From the NCBI GenBank assembly GCA_020439605.1, contig JAGQSI010000007.1, forward strand, positions 1-14,787: a stretch of 14,787 nucleotides of DNA, in the 5' to 3' direction. A program made the position numbers and the translations under genes. A model generated the notes under the pieces. That model searched no databases. It was not told the origin of the DNA and worked only from the letters and a program-made list of their open reading frames with translations. This document shows, piece by piece, positions 1 to 6,460 of this stretch; position 1 is the first letter of the stretch; each line of letters starts with the position of its first letter. Origin of the DNA: Acidimicrobiales bacterium. GTDB lineage: Bacteria > Actinomycetota > Acidimicrobiia > Acidimicrobiales > Iamiaceae.

Positions 1-46
1 CTGTAGTGGTTCTGGGTGAATAGGAAACCAAAATCACTACAGGTTC
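1..46. repeat. Dispersed hairpin repeat, copy 1
   Basis: This 46-bp unit recurs at 4196-4241 with only three differences. CTGTAGTG (1-8) pairs with CACTACAG (35-42), and pairing continues inward through bases 9-15 against 28-34 with one wobble and one mismatch, leaving a 12-nt loop GTGAATAGGAAA (16-27). The right arm continues as GTTC to base 46; the matching GAAC would lie left of the window, so this copy is truncated by the window edge. There is no T-run after it, so it is not a classical terminator. It lies 76 bases upstream of the DUF559/AbiEi-like gene. Confidence 0.85.
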
Positions 47-91
47 GGACGGGGACTCCGGCGTTTGAGGGGTCTACGAGCCAGTTAAATA

Positions 92-103
92 GCATCTAGA
101 TGC
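92..103. promoter_or_regulatory. 12-bp perfect palindrome upstream of the DUF559-family gene
   Basis: GCATCTAGATGC is a perfect palindrome ending 19 bases before the ATG at 123. The position fits an operator or leader element for the downstream gene. No convincing -35/-10 pair was seen beside it, so the regulatory role is inference. Confidence 0.3.
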
Positions 104-122
104 ATTTCGGTTCCCTCTCGGC

Positions 123-1052
123 ATGCTTGGGCCCATGGCTGAACCCCAACTTGTACTCGCCGAGATCGCTGGAATCCAGCACGGCGTCTTTACCGCTCGC
201 CAAGCACTTGAGCAGGGTCTGAGCCGCAACTCCCTGAGAGCAATGGTGACATCGGGTTGGTGTGAGCGCCTGGCCCTTGGCCTCTATCGGGTACGTGCCG
301 CTCCACACACCGTGCAACAACGCATTTCTACGGCGGTTCTTTCGGCTGGACCCAAGGCAGTAGCTTCCCGACGCTCAGCGCTTTACCTGTGGGGCGCTCC
401 AGTTGAGGTGTCGCAGCGACCTGAGGTGCTCCTGCCACGCGATCGTTCGAGCAGCAGCGTCTTGGCGGATGTTCAACGCACGAACTGGCTTCCCGCGCAA
501 CACACAACAGTGAAGGACGGTATTGCAGTCACGTCTCCAGCTCGAACGATCTTTGATCTCGCAGGTAGTCGATCACGCCGCCAGCTCCTTCGAGATGCTG
601 ATGACCTGCTCCACCGTGAGGTGTGCACCATTGATGAGCTCAGGCGAGTTGCGGACTTTGTGGCAGGGCGCGGCCGCCCTGGATCTCAGGCAATGGCGGA
701 TCTGTTGGCAGAGATGACGGAGGGCTATATACCTTCCGCCTCGGAACTTGAACAGGAGTTCCGAGACCTCCTTGCTGCAAATGGCATCGAGATCCCGCGC
801 TTTGAGGCAAACCTCGGTGCCGAGGAATGGATTGGTCGGGTAGACGCCTACTGGGACTGGGCGGCGCTAGTGGTGGAGCTGGACGGACGCAAATATCACG
901 GTGGTCTGACGGCACGAGATTCCGATCGCCGTAGGGACAACGAACTCATGGCTGGGGGAGTGCGAGTTCTGCGCTTCACCTGGAGGGATCTGAAGGAGCG
1001 GCCGGGCTGGGTGCTCAGCGTTTTGTTGGCGGCGCTATCTGCCCATCTCTGA
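123..1052 (+). CDS. AbiEi-like / DUF559 (Vsr-fold) domain protein
   Basis: This 309-residue protein has the two-part build common in actinobacteria. The N-terminal third (about 8-60) resembles the AbiEi antitoxin winged-helix region, with the AxxQHGVFTxxQAL pattern and a GLYRV strand. The C-terminal part (about 205-309) resembles DUF559, a very-short-patch-repair-like PD-(D/E)xK fold: E208/E212, D241, then VVELDG with E252 and D254, H259, RRRDNEL and RVLRFTW. The role is unproven; such proteins are often annotated as type IV antitoxins or putative endonucleases. No AbiEii-like nucleotidyltransferase toxin lies beside it, so a toxin-antitoxin role is not supported here. Neither ATG 123 nor ATG 135 (residue 5) has a clear ribosome site; 135 would fit the usual short N-terminus slightly better. 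Confidence 0.85.
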   Translation: MLGPMAEPQLVLAEIAGIQHGVFTARQALEQGLSRNSLRAMVTSGWCERLALGLYRVRAAPHTVQQRISTAVLSAGPKAVASRRSALYLWGAPVEVSQRPEVLLPRDRSSSSVLADVQRTNWLPAQHTTVKDGIAVTSPARTIFDLAGSRSRRQLLRDADDLLHREVCTIDELRRVADFVAGRGRPGSQAMADLLAEMTEGYIPSASELEQEFRDLLAANGIEIPRFEANLGAEEWIGRVDAYWDWAALVVELDGRKYHGGLTARDSDRRRDNELMAGGVRVLRFTWRDLKERPGWVLSVLLAALSAHL

Positions 1053-1058
1053 TCTCAA

Positions 1059-1142
1059 AGCCCTGATCTATAAGCGTCTTTGGCATAGCGCTGATTGCAC
1101 AGCCCTGATCTCTAAGCGTCTTTGGCAAAGCGCTGATTGCAC
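1059..1142. repeat. Two-copy 42-bp tandem repeat
   Basis: Units 1059-1100 and 1101-1142 are identical at 40 of 42 positions (differences in CTGATCT[A/C]T and GGCA[T/A]AGCG). A third copy starts (AGCCC at 1143) and decays. Each unit carries the palindrome AGCGCT. The array fills most of the gap between the DUF559-family gene and the redoxin gene. It has no open reading frame of interest on the plus strand. Confidence 0.9.
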
Positions 1143-1196
1143 AGCCCCGATGTCGAGGGGTCGCCATAGGCTGGCAGGGTGAACACCGGAGAGCTC

Positions 1197-1673
1197 ATGT
1201 TGGATGTGTCGGAGTGGGTCAACAGTGACCCGGTGGACCCACAGCGTCTGCGCGGTCGCGTGGTTCTCGTAGAGGTGTTCCAGATGCTTTGCCCAGCGTG
1301 CGTAAGCCACGGTTTACCGCAGGCCAAGAAGGTGCACAAGACATTTGACCGTTCCGAGGTTGTGGTACTTGGCCTGCACTCCGTCTTCGAACACCATGAC
1401 GTGATGGGGCCAGACGCTCTGCGGGCGTTCCTGTCCGAATATCGGGTGAACTTCCCGGTGGCGGTTGATCGTCCGGTGGAGGGTCGATCGATCCCGGCCA
1501 CCATGGGGCACTACCAACTTGGCGGGACGCCGACCACGATGCTCGTGGATCGTGGCGGTCAGGTTCGTCACTGCTTCTTGGGTGCAGTCGATGACCTGGC
1601 GCTCGGAGCTCTGATTGGCCGACTGCTAGCTGAGGATGCTCCAATCGGACCAGTGACGATGGTGGGAGACTGA
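1197..1673 (+). CDS. Thioredoxin-fold redoxin with CPAC motif (AhpC/TSA or TlpA-like)
   Basis: This is a compact thioredoxin-fold protein of 158 residues. The strand RVVLVEVF leads directly into MLCPACV, a CPxC redox pair (Cys32 and Cys35 from this start). A later GTPTT with the cis-proline before a beta strand (TMLVDRGGQV) completes the fold. There is no signal peptide or membrane segment, so it should act in the cytoplasm on disulfides or peroxides; the substrate is unknown. Start choice: ATG 1197 has GGAG at 1188-1191 with a 5-nt spacer, whereas the in-frame GTG at 1179 (six residues longer) has no good ribosome site. The stop is 4 bases before the YggS-like gene, so the two are probably co-transcribed. 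Confidence 0.85.
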   Translation: MLDVSEWVNSDPVDPQRLRGRVVLVEVFQMLCPACVSHGLPQAKKVHKTFDRSEVVVLGLHSVFEHHDVMGPDALRAFLSEYRVNFPVAVDRPVEGRSIPATMGHYQLGGTPTTMLVDRGGQVRHCFLGAVDDLALGALIGRLLAEDAPIGPVTMVGD

Positions 1674-1677
1674 CCAG

Positions 1678-2433
1678 GTGCGCAACAACGAATACTCGAC
1701 GTCTCTGACGGTCCAGGACTTCAGGGACCGCTTGGCTGGCGTGAACGGACGGATTGCTGCGGCGGCTACCGCAAGTGGGCGCTCGCCATCGGAGGTTCGG
1801 CTCATCCCGGTTTCCAAGACTGTCTCCGAGGACCGAATTCGATTGGCGGTAGAGGCCGGATGCACGGTGCTGGGCGAAAACAAGGTCCAGGAGATGACCC
1901 GCAAAGCGCAGGCGATGGAAGACCTAGATGTCTCCTGGTTGTTGATTGGTCATCTGCAGACCAACAAGGCCCGTGATGCGGCCGCCTATGCCGCTGAATT
2001 CCATGCCCTAGACAGTCTTCGTCTGGCAGCGGCGCTCGATCGACGCCTGCAAGGCGCAGGTCGGTCGCTCGATGTGTTTGTGCAGGTCAACACTTCTGGT
2101 GAGGAATCCAAGTTTGGTTTGGCACCTGAGGATCTCCCCGACTTCCTCGAAGCGTTGCCGTCGTTCGAGACGTTGCGGGTCCGAGGCCTGATGACCCTCG
2201 CTGCGCTCACGCCGGATCGAGACCGGGTCAGGTCGTGTTTCGCTTTGTTGCGGACACTGCGAGACCAAGCAAGGGAGAACAACCCGGATCTGATCGGACC
2301 GGGAGAACTGTCGATGGGTATGTCGGGTGACTATGAACTCGCCATCGAACAAGGCGCTACAAGCGTGCGGGTTGGCCAAGCAATCTTTGGCGCGAGGGCA
2401 GTGCCCGACAGTCACTACTGGCCCCCCGCCTGA
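1678..2433 (+). CDS. yggS: YggS/PROSC-family pyridoxal phosphate homeostasis protein
   Basis: At 251 residues this matches the usual length of the single-domain, TIM-barrel YggS (PLPBP) family, which binds pyridoxal 5'-phosphate and buffers vitamin B6 in the cytosol without a known enzymatic reaction. Seen in order: the PLP-lysine motif PVSKT (Lys47), GENKVQE (66-72), WLLIGHLQTNK (87-97), FVQVNTSGEESKFGL, LRVRGLMT, and the C-terminal LSMGMSGDYELAIEQG then VRVGQAIFG. The start is GTG with GGGAG (1664-1668) inside the end of the redoxin gene, consistent with translation from one transcript. In many actinobacteria yggS sits near ftsZ and sepF; here that context is absent. Confidence 0.97.
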   Translation: MRNNEYSTSLTVQDFRDRLAGVNGRIAAAATASGRSPSEVRLIPVSKTVSEDRIRLAVEAGCTVLGENKVQEMTRKAQAMEDLDVSWLLIGHLQTNKARDAAAYAAEFHALDSLRLAAALDRRLQGAGRSLDVFVQVNTSGEESKFGLAPEDLPDFLEALPSFETLRVRGLMTLAALTPDRDRVRSCFALLRTLRDQARENNPDLIGPGELSMGMSGDYELAIEQGATSVRVGQAIFGARAVPDSHYWPPA

Positions 2434-2481
2434 AGATTGTTGCGGGTCGGCTCCGAGTTGGGCTGGGTTTGATCCATGGGA

Positions 2482-2501
2482 AGGAGCGCGGCGTAGCTCC
2501 T
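2482..2501. other. Small hairpin in the 100-bp gap after yggS
   Basis: AGGAGC (2482-2487) and GCTCCT (2496-2501) form a 6-bp stem with an 8-nt loop. No T-run follows, so it is at best a weak terminator or leader structure between yggS and the FAD-oxidase gene. Confidence 0.3.
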
Positions 2502-2539
2502 AGCGCCCAAAGCCTGACCAGCAGGCGTAGTGTTTGGCC

Positions 2540-4180
2540 ATGCAACGCACTAGGTCTTGGTGGGGTTGGGGTTGGGATGATCAGGCTCTGAGCGATGCCG
2601 AGTGCACCGCCTACGGTCGACTGCTCGGTAGCCACGCCGACCAACCCGTACCGATCCCACAGGTCACGGATCTGCAGCTGCGGCCCTCACGCATTGAGGT
2701 CCCCAAGCCTTTGGGTCACCTGAGCTTCAGTGACCCTCTCAGCCGTGCCAGCCATACCTTCGGCAAGGCCTACCGAGATGTCGTGCGAGCGCTTAACGCC
2801 CAACTGGACTATCCCCCGGATCTGGTGGCGCGGCCAACCACTGAAGCCGATGTGATCAACATCTTGGACTGGGCCACCTCGGCCAATGTGGCCGTAGTTC
2901 CATACGGCGGAGGCAGTTCGGTGGTGGGTGCGGTGGAGTGTCCCGGTGATGGGTTTGACGCAGTGGTCTCGCTGGACCTGAGCGCAATGGATCGTGTGCT
3001 TGAGGTTGATGAGCTGAGCCAAGCAGCGTGTATCCAAGCTGGAGCCCTCGGCCCGATCCTTGAAGATCAGCTTCGGCCACACGGCTACACACTTAGACAC
3101 TTCCCACAGAGCTTCGAGTTCTCCACGCTCGGCGGCTGGCTGGCCACCCGAGCCGGTGGCCATTACGCAACCTTGCACACTCATATCGACGATTTCGTGG
3201 AGTCGATGAGAGTGGTCACCCCCAGCGGGTTGAGCGAGTCGTGGCGACTGCCCGGATCGGGAGCCGGACCATCGCCGGACCGGTTGATGCTTGGATCCGA
3301 AGGCACCCTCGGGGTGATCACCGAAGCGTGGATGCGCATCCAACGGCGCCCCGAGTTCCGCAAGTCGGTGTCGGTGAGGTTTGCACACGGAACCTCGGCC
3401 ATGGCGGCCGTTAGAGAGATAGCCCAAAGTGGTTTGCATCCCGCCAACTGCCGGCTCCTTGATCCTGGTGAGGCAGCACTAGCCGGCTCAGCGACCAACG
3501 GCGAGTGGGTCCTGGTGCTTGGAATGGAATCCGCCCACCACCCGGTCGAGGCTGGTGTTGGCGCTCTCATTGAGATTGCTCAGGGGTGTGGAGGTGTTCT
3601 CGCTGGCTCGCAAGCAACAGAGGGCAGATCAACGTCGTCAGGAGAGCGAGGCGATGGGGTCACGTCGGGCGAGACCCGTGACGGGGCGGCTGATGCCTGG
3701 AGATCCACGTTCTTGCGTATGCCATATGTGCGAGACGCCATGGCTCGGATGAGTGCCATCACCGAGACGTTCGAAACCGCCACTACCTGGGACCGGGTTG
3801 AGGATCTCTATAAGTCGGTAAATACTGAGATCGGCAGTGCCGTTGAGCAGATCACGGGTGCTCCCGGCTTGATCAACTGCAGATTCACCCATGTGTATCC
3901 CGATGGTGCTGCACCGTATTTCACGGTGATAGCTGCAGGCAGACTTGGATCAGAGCTAGCGATGTGGGACGAGATCAAGGCAGCTTCAATGGAGGTGTTG
4001 GTCCGTCACCGCGCCACCGTCACTCACCACCATGCAGTGGGTCGAGATCACAGGCCGGGCTATGACCGTCAGCGGCCAGAATTGTTTGCTGCGGCGTTGC
4101 GGGCGGTGAAGCGGGAGCTGGATCCGGCCGGAATCATGAATCCGGGCGTACTGGTCGACCAGATTCCGCCCAAGACATAG
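2540..4180 (+). CDS. FAD-linked oxidase, alkyldihydroxyacetonephosphate-synthase-like
   Basis: This 546-residue flavoprotein belongs to the PCMH/VAO FAD-binding family (FAD_binding_4 plus the C-terminal FAD-linked oxidase domain). The FAD pyrophosphate loop is VVPYGGGSSVVG (about 119-130), with further cofactor contacts at STLGGWLATRAGG (about 195-207) and LGSEGTLGVIT (about 251-261). The C-terminal half has THHHAVGRDHRPGY (His triplet about 496-498), the signature of alkyl-DHAP synthase, which exchanges the acyl chain of acyl-DHAP for a fatty alcohol to make ether lipids. Bacterial homologues often have unknown substrates, so ether-lipid synthesis is inference. ATG 2540 was preferred over TTG 2534; the N-terminus RSWWGWGW is typical of this subfamily. 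A Ser/Gly/Asp-rich stretch (about 361-384) looks like an insertion. Confidence 0.92.
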   Translation: MQRTRSWWGWGWDDQALSDAECTAYGRLLGSHADQPVPIPQVTDLQLRPSRIEVPKPLGHLSFSDPLSRASHTFGKAYRDVVRALNAQLDYPPDLVARPTTEADVINILDWATSANVAVVPYGGGSSVVGAVECPGDGFDAVVSLDLSAMDRVLEVDELSQAACIQAGALGPILEDQLRPHGYTLRHFPQSFEFSTLGGWLATRAGGHYATLHTHIDDFVESMRVVTPSGLSESWRLPGSGAGPSPDRLMLGSEGTLGVITEAWMRIQRRPEFRKSVSVRFAHGTSAMAAVREIAQSGLHPANCRLLDPGEAALAGSATNGEWVLVLGMESAHHPVEAGVGALIEIAQGCGGVLAGSQATEGRSTSSGERGDGVTSGETRDGAADAWRSTFLRMPYVRDAMARMSAITETFETATTWDRVEDLYKSVNTEIGSAVEQITGAPGLINCRFTHVYPDGAAPYFTVIAAGRLGSELAMWDEIKAASMEVLVRHRATVTHHHAVGRDHRPGYDRQRPELFAAALRAVKRELDPAGIMNPGVLVDQIPPKT

Positions 4181-4191
4181 GGCTTCTCGGC

Positions 4192-4241
4192 GAACCTGTA
4201 GTGGTTTCGGGTGAATAGGAAACCAAAAGCACTACAGGTTC
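4192..4241. repeat. Dispersed hairpin repeat, copy 2
   Basis: GAACCTGTAGTG (4192-4203) and CACTACAGGTTC (4230-4241) are a perfect 12-bp inverted repeat. The core 4196-4241 matches bases 1-46 with three substitutions, all in the stem region; the 12-nt loop is identical. An alternative inner pairing GGTTTC/GAAACC (4203-4208 with 4219-4224) is possible in this copy. It lies between two converging genes, where REP-like palindromes are often found, but it lacks a T-run. Confidence 0.9.
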
Positions 4242-4249
4242 ACGCTGGG

Positions 4250-4283
4250 CAGACCGGTTTCAGCTCGAGAACGTCTGTGAAAC
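4250..4283. other. Interleaved inverted repeats with pseudoknot potential
   Basis: CAGAC (4250-4254) can pair with GTCTG (4273-4277), and GTTTCA (4257-4262) can pair with TGAAAC (4278-4283). The order A-B-A'-B' is that of an H-type pseudoknot. It falls just beyond the stop of the minus-strand zinc-ribbon gene. Short arms make chance plausible. Confidence 0.2.
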
Positions 4284-4293
4284 AGCAAGGGTG

Positions 4294-4629
4294 CTAGTAG
4301 GTGACCTCGGCTTCGAGGCTGCCATCGGGGCGACGCACCACCACCATGCGCGACATGCACGGCATGCAATAGACGCGGTCTCCCGGACGGAACTCCCGGT
4401 GCGATCGGATCACCACTTTGCAAACCGGGCATATGACCTCGTTGGGTCCGAGTGAGTCTCCCTCACCCTGCCAGATTCGGTAGAACTTGCGCCACCGCTT
4501 TGGCACTTCCTTGAAGCCGGTGTCCTCTAGCTCGAAGCGCTGGCGAGGCGGCTCATCTCCGTCTGCGGATTCGGGCTGAAATGAGCTAGGAGGTACCTCA
4601 TCAATCGCAGCATCTACTGGACCGTTCAT
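4294..4629 (-). CDS. Small zinc-ribbon protein of unknown function
   Basis: This 111-residue protein has an acidic, disordered-looking N-terminus (1-36), a basic segment around PKRWRKFYRIWQG (43-55), then a four-cysteine zinc ribbon: CPVC (67-70) and CMPC (88-91), followed by a short beta hairpin ending in EVTY. It contains no catalytic motif. The zinc site and basic patch could serve protein or nucleic-acid binding. Its ATG overlaps the TGA of the upstream diiron gene (ATGA, 4626-4629), so translation is probably coupled and it is likely made with the two diiron proteins. I do not recognise the family. A role as partner, assembly factor or regulator of the diiron proteins is inference from position only. 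Confidence 0.85.
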   Translation of the reverse strand: MNGPVDAAIDEVPPSSFQPESADGDEPPRQRFELEDTGFKEVPKRWRKFYRIWQGEGDSLGPNEVICPVCKVVIRSHREFRPGDRVYCMPCMSRMVVVRRPDGSLEAEVTY

Positions 4630-5423
4630 GTCGTGAGCCCAAGTCGTTCAACGGTGGCAAGGTATTCCTTGCCGAGTTGAGGTTGGTCCTCGCGGCTGAG
4701 CCCAAGCTCTCGGTAGACGCTGTCAAACGATGCAAGTACCAGTGGATCCAAGTCGGCTCGGATCGCTGCCAACCGACTGCGACCATCTGGGTCATGTGCC
4801 AAACGACGCCCGAGGTCGTTCTCTCCGAATCCGAGGTGGCGGCGTTCATCAGCCACGACGCCCTCGAGCATTTGTTGGGTGATGGTGTCGGCTACGGATT
4901 CATGGAACTTGAAGACGGTGTCCTCCATGGATTCCAGCAGGACGTTCTGGGCAAAAACAGCCGCCTCCCAGTCGCCCTGGTCCACCAGATCAAGCAGACG
5001 CTTTCGGAACTCGACGAGCCCGCTGGCCGCACGGGCCTCGACCTCCGCTTCGGGGTTGGTCACCCCAAGCATTTCAAGGCGCCGCAAGAAGACCTCTAGG
5101 TGGCGGGCTTCATCGGCTACCTGGGTGGCGAGAAAGATCCTGGAGTGGTTGTTCGGCGCCATGCGAACGAGACCGCTTGATGCTTCGAGTGCGGTGGACT
5201 CTCCAACGCAGTAGTTGCAAAGCGTTGTGATGAGCTGGTCCCGGTCTGCGTCCGACATTGTCTTTGAGTCCGTGGGCTCGCCGAGCGTCTCCACATATCC
5301 GCGGGGACGGTCCTCTAGGTATCCCTCGATTGCCTCGAACCAGAACGAGAAGGAGTGCACCTCCTGGAGGAACTGGTCTTCCTCAAGGAGGTGCGGCTCC
5401 TCGTCGTGGTCGACATCTGCCAT
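4626..5423 (-). CDS. Ferritin-like diiron protein B (R2-like ligand set)
   Basis: This all-helical protein of 265 residues carries the carboxylate-bridged diiron pattern: E75 in CVGESTALEASSG, E105 and H108 in DEARH, E164 in LLESMED, and E193 and H196 in DERRHLGFGEN. The E, ExxH, E, ExxH set is that of ribonucleotide-reductase R2-like and related oxygen-activating diiron proteins. It is too divergent for me to name the reaction, and no class I RNR alpha subunit lies nearby, so deoxyribonucleotide synthesis is not supported. It is clearly paralogous to the upstream gene, with aligned GE, LATQ..DEARH.E.F, N.[IV]LE and ADERRH.GFGEN blocks. Its ATG overlaps the upstream TGA by one base (TGATG), indicating translational coupling. 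Two extra cysteines (C69, C72) flank the first ligand helix and are absent from the paralogue. Confidence 0.85.
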   Translation of the reverse strand: MADVDHDEEPHLLEEDQFLQEVHSFSFWFEAIEGYLEDRPRGYVETLGEPTDSKTMSDADRDQLITTLCNYCVGESTALEASSGLVRMAPNNHSRIFLATQVADEARHLEVFLRRLEMLGVTNPEAEVEARAASGLVEFRKRLLDLVDQGDWEAAVFAQNVLLESMEDTVFKFHESVADTITQQMLEGVVADERRHLGFGENDLGRRLAHDPDGRSRLAAIRADLDPLVLASFDSVYRELGLSREDQPQLGKEYLATVERLGLTT

Positions 5424-6313
5424 CAGGCAGGAACCTTTGGCGTTTGGTACTCAAGACCAATTCGCCCGAGGCGGGTCTTGAACTCGCTGAGCACAGTGTC
5501 GGCGAGTACCGCTTCCATGTCTGCTGGTGTGGCAGTTGAAAGGTCGGTGCCATGCCAGCCGGCGTCGCCAATTGACTGGCCCTGTGCTGCTAGACGGTCA
5601 CGTTCGCGTGTCATGGTGCTGGCGCCGCCGGTGAAGATATCTGAGAACGTGGCGAGCATGTGATAGGCCATTTCGCCTTGCATGCGCTCAATCTCTGCTT
5701 TGCGTTCGGGGTGCTGAGCGATGAGCGAGCCAATGCGGTTCTCACCAAATCCTACGTGTCGGCGTTCGTCTGCGATGGTGCCAGCGAGTGTCTGTGCGAA
5801 CTTCGGGTTGAGTTCCTTGGACGTGGTTTGGAGCAACTCGAAGACAGTGAATGCCATGCCCTCCAAGACGATGTTCTGGCCGACTACCCCAGCGATGAAG
5901 TCCCCGTTGGAAACCTTCTCCAGGAGAACTTCGGCGAACTTTACGAGATTTGGATTGGTGTAATCCGCAACTGTGGAGTTCACGTCCTCCTTCTTCACTC
6001 CGAGGTCCATGAGACGCTGGGTGAAGATCTCGACGTGTCGGGCCTCGTCGAGGGTCTGAGTCGCGAGGAATGTCTTGCTGGCGTAGTCAGGCGCGGCGTT
6101 CACCAAGCCCGAAGAAGCAGCGAGCGCTGCTCGCTCCCCGGCGATCAACTGCACGGTGAGCGCAATTGAGGCCTCTCGGATTTCCTCGTTGCCGAGAATC
6201 TCCTCTGGCTCACTCAGCCCGGGATCGTGCCCGTTGACGGTGTCTTCCAGGTACCCCTGCGGGCACATCTCCAGCCAGCGCTGAATGGAATATTGGGACA
6301 GGAAATCAGCCAT
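5423..6313 (-). CDS. Ferritin-like diiron protein A (R2-like ligand set)
   Basis: This first gene of the three-gene minus operon encodes 296 residues. Its diiron ligands are E60 (IAGERAALAASSG), E90 and H93 (DEARH), E151 (IVLEGM), and E183 and H186 (ADERRHVGFGEN), so the metal site is complete. A C-terminal extension of about 50 residues (STMTRERDRLAAQGQSIGD onward) is absent from protein B and may cover the active site or mediate dimer contacts. No signal peptide or membrane segment is visible, so it should be cytoplasmic. ATG 6313 follows a run of CCCCCTT on the plus strand (6318-6324), that is AAGGGGG on the coding strand, a good ribosome site. It may be an oxidase, oxygenase or hydroxylase. 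It could form a heterodimer with protein B, but that is inference. Confidence 0.87.
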   Translation of the reverse strand: MADFLSQYSIQRWLEMCPQGYLEDTVNGHDPGLSEPEEILGNEEIREASIALTVQLIAGERAALAASSGLVNAAPDYASKTFLATQTLDEARHVEIFTQRLMDLGVKKEDVNSTVADYTNPNLVKFAEVLLEKVSNGDFIAGVVGQNIVLEGMAFTVFELLQTTSKELNPKFAQTLAGTIADERRHVGFGENRIGSLIAQHPERKAEIERMQGEMAYHMLATFSDIFTGGASTMTRERDRLAAQGQSIGDAGWHGTDLSTATPADMEAVLADTVLSEFKTRLGRIGLEYQTPKVPA

Positions 6314-6460
6314 TAGGCCCCCTTGATTTCGTCGTTTTGGCGACCATACGCCTGAGGCCGAGTTCTGTCACCGGTCCTGTGTCACACCGCGTGCCAAATG
6401 TCGAGAGGCCTGCCGTGTCGGGAGGTGACTAGGGGAGAGGCCTACGCCTGAAGCGCAGCG
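6314..6460 (-). promoter_or_regulatory. Leader region of the diiron operon with short direct repeats
   Basis: This 147-bp non-coding stretch lies upstream of diiron gene A and presumably holds its promoter. It contains two direct repeats: GAGAGGCCT at 6403-6411 and 6435-6443, and ACGCCTGA at 6348-6355 and, extending the gap slightly into the next block, 6444-6451. The second copies of both are adjacent. The ribosome site AAGGGGG on the minus strand is at 6318-6324. I could not pick a confident -35/-10 pair. Confidence 0.35.

Noticed and set aside
123..1052. DUF559/AbiEi-like gene as half of a type IV toxin-antitoxin system
   Set aside because: No nucleotidyltransferase toxin gene is adjacent; the family is commonly orphan in actinobacteria.
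1059..1142. CRISPR array
   Set aside because: Only two directly abutting units without spacers, and no cas genes.
2687..3439. 250-codon open frame antisense to the FAD oxidase
   Set aside because: It lies wholly inside a well-supported flavoprotein gene and its product shows no recognisable domain; it is a shadow of GC-rich coding sequence.
1..4241. The two hairpins as ends of a composite transposon
   Set aside because: No transposase or recombinase lies between them, copies are in direct orientation, and no target-site duplication is visible.
4626..6313. Diiron genes as ribonucleotide reductase R2 subunits
   Set aside because: Ligand pattern is R2-like, but no radical tyrosine context could be assigned and no alpha subunit is near, so RNR function is not claimed.
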